Shown here one piece after another: positions 58,785-64,000 of a DNA stretch of 64,000 nt. Both the position numbers and the translations under genes were made by a program. The stretch is from Klenkia soli (GTDB taxonomy: Bacteria > Actinomycetota > Actinomycetes > Mycobacteriales > Geodermatophilaceae), in contig NZ_FNIR01000003.1 of the NCBI RefSeq assembly GCF_900103975.1, forward strand, positions 62,001 to 126,000, given 5' to 3'. Below the pieces are notes generated by a model that was given only the letters and a program-made list of their open reading frames with translations, did no database searches and was not told where the DNA came from. How positions within the stretch are numbered: the stretch's first letter is position 1; each line of letters opens with the position of its first letter.

Positions 58785-59654
58785 TCACGCCGGCTCGAGG
58801 AAGTCCAGGCCGACCGGCCCCGACCACCCGGTGCCCGGTCGTGGTGCGGCGATCGGGACGAGTACGCCTCCGCGTTCGGTGATCCGGACGCGCAGCAGCG
58901 GCCCGGGACCTGCGACGGGGCGGGTGACCCTGACGCGGTAGTGGCCGGGGGCGGGGAGGGCCGCGGTGGGGTCGATGAGGTGCAGCCGACTTCCACCGCG
59001 TCGACACGCGGCGAGCAGGCACCCCTCCAGACGGTGCGGCCGTCCGAGCATCTCGGCGGCGCCGCGCACGTCACCGGTGGCCAGCGCCCGTCGGACCCCG
59101 GTGGAGGAGCAGCGGACCCCTGCGTGCGGGTGGAGCTGGGCAGCGGTCACTGACCACCCGAGCTCGGGGCCCAGTGTGCGCAGCAGCGCCACATCACCTC
59201 GTCCTCCATGACCGAACCGGAAGTCCTCGCCGACGACGACGGACACTGCACGCAGTCCTGCGCCCAGTACGCGGCGGGCGAAAGCGTCCGCGGTCTCCCC
59301 GGCGAGCTCCCGGTCGAAGGCCAGCACGAGCACCCGGTCGATGCCGCTCTCGCGGGCCAGGTCGGCGCGCCGCTGGGGGCTGGTCAGCGACGAGGTGTCC
59401 CGTGCGGGCCCGGCGACCCGGGCGGGGTGGGGGTCGAAGGTCACGAGGACGACGGGCAGGCCCCATTGGTGGCCCTGCGCGGCTGCTGTGCGCAGCAGCT
59501 GCTGGTGACCGGTATGCACGCCGTCGAACACGCCGACGGTGGCCACGCACGGGCCCCAGTCGGCGGGGATGTCGTCCAGTCCCCACCACAGGTTCGACGA
59601 CGGCACGCCGGCGCCGCGGACGGCCGGAGGGCGCTCGGTGTGGGCGGAGGTCAT
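58785..59654 (-). CDS. RibF-like FAD synthetase with degenerate C-terminal domain
   Basis: A 289-residue protein whose first 180 residues match the FAD synthetase domain of RibF: 'VGVFDGVHTGHQQLL' (nucleotidyltransferase HxGH motif), 'LVTFDPHPARV', 'VVVGEDFRFGHGGRGD' and 'RCSSTGVRRAL'. The C-terminal riboflavin-kinase domain keeps only a beta-barrel-like outline; the PTAN motif that binds Mg-ATP is not visible. It would make FAD from FMN but probably not FMN from riboflavin. ATG at 59654 overlaps the catC stop. Presence inside a cat operon is unusual. Confidence 0.82.
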   Translation of the reverse strand: MTSAHTERPPAVRGAGVPSSNLWWGLDDIPADWGPCVATVGVFDGVHTGHQQLLRTAAAQGHQWGLPVVLVTFDPHPARVAGPARDTSSLTSPQRRADLARESGIDRVLVLAFDRELAGETADAFARRVLGAGLRAVSVVVGEDFRFGHGGRGDVALLRTLGPELGWSVTAAQLHPHAGVRCSSTGVRRALATGDVRGAAEMLGRPHRLEGCLLAACRRGGSRLHLIDPTAALPAPGHYRVRVTRPVAGPGPLLRVRITERGGVLVPIAAPRPGTGWSGPVGLDFLEPA

Positions 59655-59944
59655 GGGGCCGGGTTGGCCGACAACGCCGAGGGGTGCTCGGTGAGGGCGG
59701 TGACCTGGACCGTCATGAACGGGAACAGCGGTAACGACCACAGCAGGTCGTGCATCGCGGTGGCGTCGGGGACGTCGAAGATCGAGATGTTGGAGTACTG
59801 GCCGACGACCCGCCACAGGTGGACCCAGGTGCCCTCGCGCTGCAGCTGCAGGGCGCGGGCCTTCTCGGTGGTCACGAGTTCGGTGCGCTCGTCGGGGTCG
59901 AGGTCACGGGGGATGGCGACGTCCATCCGGACGTGGAACAGCAC
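59651..59944 (-). CDS. catC: Muconolactone delta-isomerase, copy 2
   Basis: A 97-residue muconolactone isomerase ('LFHVRMDVAIPRDLDPDE', 'GTWVHLWRVVGQYSNISIF', 'LPLFPFMTVQVTALTEHPSA'), nearly identical to the copy at 50493-50783. It starts at a GTG (59944) immediately after an AGGAGG site. It lies between catB and the RibF-like gene. Confidence 0.92.
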   Translation of the reverse strand: MLFHVRMDVAIPRDLDPDERTELVTTEKARALQLQREGTWVHLWRVVGQYSNISIFDVPDATAMHDLLWSLPLFPFMTVQVTALTEHPSALSANPAP

Positions 59945-59973
59945 GATGCCTCCTGGGCGTCGGTCGGCTGGGG

Positions 59974-61095
59974 TCAGGCCCGGGTGAACCGGGCGACCGC
60001 GGCGGGGTCGAGGTCCACGCCGAGTCCGGGGCCCTCGGGCAGGTGCAGCTGTCCATCGCTGTAGCGCAACGGTTCGGCGAGCAGCCCTTCGCTCATCAGC
60101 AGCGGGCCGAACAGCTCGCTGCCGGCTGTGACCGCGGGGGACGCGCAGGCCAGGTGCAGGGATGCGGTGGTGCCGACCGGCCCCTCGATCGAGGTCCCGC
60201 CGTGGCAGGGCACGCCGGCCGCGGCGGCGATCGAGGCGATGGCTGCGGTGCGTCGCAGGCCGCCGGACTTGGTGGTCTTGAGGCTGAACACGTCGGCTGC
60301 CCGGTTCTTGACCAGGCGGAGGGCGTCGCCGGGGGTGCGCAGACTCTCGTCGGCCATGACGGGGATGGGCAGGGCGGCGTTGATCTCGGCGAGCCACTCG
60401 AACTCTGGACCGGGCACCGGCTGCTCGATGAGCTCGACGCCGGCGTCGACGAGGTGTGGCAGCCAGCGGAGGGCGGTGGGCAGGTCCCAGCGGGCGTTGA
60501 TGTCGACCCGGACGCCGGCGCTGCCGCGCAGCTTCTCGGTGATCTCGATGATGCGGGCGACGTCCTGGGCGGGCTCCTGCGCCCCCATCTTCAGCTTGAA
60601 AGAGGTGTGAAGGCCGGCGTCCAGCTTGCCCTGGGCCTCGGCCACCACCTCGCCGGCGGACTCGGTGCCCAGGGCCCAGGTGACGTCGACGGCGGTGCGG
60701 GCGAGGCCGCCCAGCAGCGTGTGCACAGGCACGCCGAGCGCGCGGGCCCAGGCGTCGTGCAGGGCGACCTCGACGGCGGCCTTGGCGTAGAGGTTGTTGG
60801 CCACGACGTCGTCCATGGCCTGCTGGGCCGCGGCGATGTCGTCGACCCGTCGGCCGAGGAGCTGGGGGGCGAGGTACTTCTCGATGATGACCTGCATGGT
60901 CTCCACCGATTCGCCGCCCCACCAGGGGCCGCCGGGGACGACGCCCTCCCCGGTCCCGACGGCGCCGCCGGCGGTGCGGATGGTCACCAGGAGCAGGGGC
61001 TGGGCGGTCATGCCGGTGCGTGCGAACCGGTGCGGGCGCACCAGGGGCACGTCGAGGACGGCGGTCTCGACGCGCTGGATTGTCAGGTCGTGCAC
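59974..61095 (-). CDS. catB: Muconate cycloisomerase
   Basis: A 373-residue muconate cycloisomerase. 'SFKLKMGAQ' has the catalytic Lys pair; metal ligands lie in 'VDINARWD', 'ELIEQPV' and 'VMADES'; 'SLKTTKSGG' supplies the opposite Lys. It converts cis,cis-muconate to muconolactone with Mn2+. Compared with the cycloisomerase at 49393-50496 it is longer at the N-terminus and follows the canonical CatB sequence more closely. It lies between catA copy 2 and catC copy 2. Confidence 0.92.
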   Translation of the reverse strand: MHDLTIQRVETAVLDVPLVRPHRFARTGMTAQPLLLVTIRTAGGAVGTGEGVVPGGPWWGGESVETMQVIIEKYLAPQLLGRRVDDIAAAQQAMDDVVANNLYAKAAVEVALHDAWARALGVPVHTLLGGLARTAVDVTWALGTESAGEVVAEAQGKLDAGLHTSFKLKMGAQEPAQDVARIIEITEKLRGSAGVRVDINARWDLPTALRWLPHLVDAGVELIEQPVPGPEFEWLAEINAALPIPVMADESLRTPGDALRLVKNRAADVFSLKTTKSGGLRRTAAIASIAAAAGVPCHGGTSIEGPVGTTASLHLACASPAVTAGSELFGPLLMSEGLLAEPLRYSDGQLHLPEGPGLGVDLDPAAVARFTRA

Positions 61096-61170
61096 GGTGT
61101 TCTCCTCAGCGCCGGTGCGGGCACCCGGCCGGCCGGCCGGGTGCCCGCGGGTGTTCGGGGGGGGTGCGGA

Positions 61171-62199
<1,029 letters not shown>

Positions 62200-63795
62200 T
62201 CAGTTCCGACGGTTGCGGAAGAAGGACACGTCGTCGTTGCCGATCAGGTCCGGCACGGTCCAGCCGTCCAGGTCGTACTCGGCGAGGCAGGCCTCGGCCA
62301 GGCCCTTCATGGCCCCGGTGGTGCCCTGCGCGTCGGCGGCGAAGAGGAGTTCGGCCTTGACGTTCTCGTGGTTGCCCGAGTAGTTGCGCTCGTACAGCTC
62401 GTGGCGGCCACCGAACTCGCTGCCCACGGCGTCCCAGAGGGCCTTCATGACCTTGACGCGGTCGACGGCGTCGTAGCCGTTGGAGCCGCGGACGTACTTG
62501 TCGAGGTAGGGCCGGACCTCGGGGGTCTTGAAGTCCATCGAGTGCGAGTTCAGGTAGATCAGTCCGCTGGCGACGTCGGACTCGATGATCTCCTTGATCC
62601 GGGGGTAGGCCTGGATCATGAGCATGCGGTAGGTCAGGCCGTAGTCCAACTTCGGCAGCAGGGCGCCGTTCTCCCAGCCGTCGGGGTTGCGGGCCATGGC
62701 GTCGGCGAGGGCGTAGAAGGTGTTGCGCCAGCCGATGACCTCACCGACCCGGGTCTGCACACCGCGGAAGTCCTTGCTGCCGGTGATCTCCAGGGCCTTG
62801 AGCAGTAGCCCGGCGATGAAGTCGATCTTCGTGGCGAGGCGGATGCAGCCATGGAAGGTAAACCGGGGAATGAACCCGGACACGGGGAAGAAGCCGTTGA
62901 TCTTCTCGACGTCGCCGTAGAGGAAGACGTTCTCCCAGGGGACGAGGACCTTGTCGAAGACGAAGATGGTGTCGTTCTCGTCCATGCGGGAGGACAGCGG
63001 GTAGTCGAAGGGGCTGCCCATGACCGCGGCCTGCTGGGTGTAGGAGGTGCGGCAGATCAGCTTCACGCCCGGTGCGTCCATGGGCACCGTGCAGATGACG
63101 GCGAACTCCTTCTTCTTGATGGGGAGTCCGTAGTGGGCGATGAAGTTGTAGTTGGTGATGGCCGAGCCGGTGGCGACGACCTTGGCCCCGGACACGATCA
63201 GGCCGGCGTCGGTTTCGCGCTCCACGCGCATGAAGACGTCGCCGACCTCGTCGGGGGACATGTTCCGGTCGACCGGGGGGTTGATGATGGCGTGGTTCCA
63301 GTAGAGGACCTTCTCCTGGGACTCCTTGTACCAGCGCTTCGCGTTGTCCTCGAAGGGTGCGTAGAACTCGCTGTTGGCGCCCAGGGTGCCCAGGAAGCTG
63401 GCCTTGTAGTCAGGGCTGCGGCCCATCCAGCCGTAGCTCATCCGGGCCCAGCCCTCGATGGCGTCGCGGTCGGCGAGCAGGTCCTCCACCGAGTGCGGGC
63501 TGCGGAAGAAGGGGTGGGTGACCCCGCCGTTGCCGGTGTCGGTGGGGACGATGAGCTTCTGGTTCTGGGTCGGGTCGTGCAGAGCGTCGTAGAGCCGGGC
63601 GGTCATGCGCACCGGGTTGCGGAACGCCGGGTGGGTGGTGACGTCCTTCACCCGCTCGCCGTAGATCCAGACCTCACGGTTGTCCTTGAGGCTCTCGATG
63701 TACTCGTCACCGGTCATCGGTCGGCTGGCGGTGGGCTTGTCGAGGTCGATGGCGCCGGTGGTCGGGGCGATCGGGCGGTCTTCCTGCAGCGTCAC
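62200..63795 (-). CDS. pheA1: FADH2-dependent phenol 2-monooxygenase (HpaB/PheA1 family)
   Basis: A 531-residue oxygenase component of the 4-hydroxyphenylacetate 3-hydroxylase family ('[14 protein letters not shown]', '[20 protein letters not shown]', '[15 protein letters not shown]', '[20 protein letters not shown]'). Beside catABC in actinobacteria this family member is phenol hydroxylase PheA1, making catechol from phenol with reduced FAD and oxygen. A flavin reductase partner (PheA2) is not visible in the window. The GTG at 63795 follows GAAGAAGGG; longer in-frame sequence upstream is low-complexity. Confidence 0.87.
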   Translation of the reverse strand: MTLQEDRPIAPTTGAIDLDKPTASRPMTGDEYIESLKDNREVWIYGERVKDVTTHPAFRNPVRMTARLYDALHDPTQNQKLIVPTDTGNGGVTHPFFRSPHSVEDLLADRDAIEGWARMSYGWMGRSPDYKASFLGTLGANSEFYAPFEDNAKRWYKESQEKVLYWNHAIINPPVDRNMSPDEVGDVFMRVERETDAGLIVSGAKVVATGSAITNYNFIAHYGLPIKKKEFAVICTVPMDAPGVKLICRTSYTQQAAVMGSPFDYPLSSRMDENDTIFVFDKVLVPWENVFLYGDVEKINGFFPVSGFIPRFTFHGCIRLATKIDFIAGLLLKALEITGSKDFRGVQTRVGEVIGWRNTFYALADAMARNPDGWENGALLPKLDYGLTYRMLMIQAYPRIKEIIESDVASGLIYLNSHSMDFKTPEVRPYLDKYVRGSNGYDAVDRVKVMKALWDAVGSEFGGRHELYERNYSGNHENVKAELLFAADAQGTTGAMKGLAEACLAEYDLDGWTVPDLIGNDDVSFFRNRRN

Positions 63796-63925
63796 GGTGG
63801 AACCCTTCTTCGTCGGTGGAGACGGGTGTCGGTCTTCTTGTGGGGTGGTGCTCGTGCCGAGCGCTCCCGGCCGTCTGACCGGTCGCGCTTCGTTCTCAGG
63901 GGCCAGCTGGGCAGTGGCTGGCTGA

Positions 63926-64000
63926 TCAGGAGGCGACGCGGTCGCGGTGTGCCGGGAGGGCGGTGAAGGTGGTCGCTGCGTCGAACCAGCCACTCTCGGG
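63926..64000 (-). CDS. 3' end of an unidentified gene, partial
   Basis: The minus-strand frame running in from the window edge encodes '[19 protein letters not shown]' and ends at a TGA (63926-63928), 130 bp before the hydroxylase start. With only 24 residues I cannot name it. The 130-bp gap (63796-63925) has no recognised element beyond the hydroxylase ribosome-binding site and presumably its promoter. Confidence 0.4.
   Translation of the reverse strand, partial: PESGWFDAATTFTALPAHRDRVAS

Overview
The window is about 73% GC and carries the gene style of a soil actinobacterium: GTG starts, ATGA/GTGA stop-start overlaps, and PucR, IclR, TetR, MocR and GcoR-type regulators. A Geodermatophilaceae- or Pseudonocardiaceae-like host would fit, but nothing here fixes the genus. 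Nearly everything is catabolic or transport related, with a large share of mobile-element debris.

Region 1 (1-8.9 kb) holds a partial DHA2-type MFS exporter, a tandem pair of aldo/keto reductases, a zinc alcohol dehydrogenase, a divergent MocR/EamA pair and a SolA-like FAD oxidase. It ends in a patchwork (7.58-8.9 kb) of broken pieces: a DUF664 fragment, an HxlR gene without a normal start, a ferric-reductase-like fragment, and an aldo/keto reductase fragment with an in-frame TAG. Region 2 (9-20.5 kb) is an amide/peptide scavenging locus: amidase, divergent five-gene Dpp/Opp ABC importer, CocE-type hydrolase, DUF3237 protein, PucR regulator and a TetR gene.

Region 3 (20.8-43.6 kb) is the most interesting part. 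It lies between two perfect 35-bp direct repeats that resemble a tRNA 3' end and sit inside longer diverged repeats. A 13-gene minus-strand operon encodes a biotin carrier, biotin carboxylase, pyruvate-carboxylase-type carboxyltransferase, HAD phosphatase, acetoacetyl-CoA synthetase, amidohydrolase, a split phosphoenolpyruvate-synthase-like enzyme (phenylphosphate-synthase-like), SDR, [2Fe-2S] ferredoxin, ferredoxin reductase, aldehyde dehydrogenase and adenylate kinase. Beside it are two IclR regulators, a CrtI-like dehydrogenase, an HD-domain protein, a cytochrome P450, an epoxide-hydrolase-like protein and an alcohol dehydrogenase. I infer a pathway in which a P450 and dehydrogenases produce a ketone, which is activated by phosphorylation, carboxylated by a biotin enzyme and thioesterified. 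Adenylate kinase would recycle the AMP formed by two of the steps.

Region 4 (43.7-49.4 kb) is a graveyard of mobile DNA: a decayed IS3 element, a GlxA-type regulator with a small monooxygenase, a truncated ISL3 transposase, a MobF-relaxase remnant, a frameshifted ParB gene, the 3' part of a 4-hydroxy-2-oxovalerate aldolase gene and a LacI remnant.

Region 5 (49.4-64 kb) degrades aromatic ethers and phenols by ortho cleavage. One operon reads GcoA P450, GcoB reductase, EthD-like protein, catechol 1,2-dioxygenase, muconolactone isomerase and a cycloisomerase, with a divergent AraC/GcoR-type regulator. A second operon reads catA, catB, catC, a RibF-like FAD synthetase, a SnoaL-like protein and 3-oxoadipate enol-lactonase, next to an HpaB/PheA1-type phenol hydroxylase. 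Between them lie a tRNA 3' fragment, a truncated IS481 transposase and a GGDEF fragment. Together these genes would take guaiacol and phenol through catechol and muconate to 3-oxoadipate; the later CoA-transfer and thiolase steps are not in the window.
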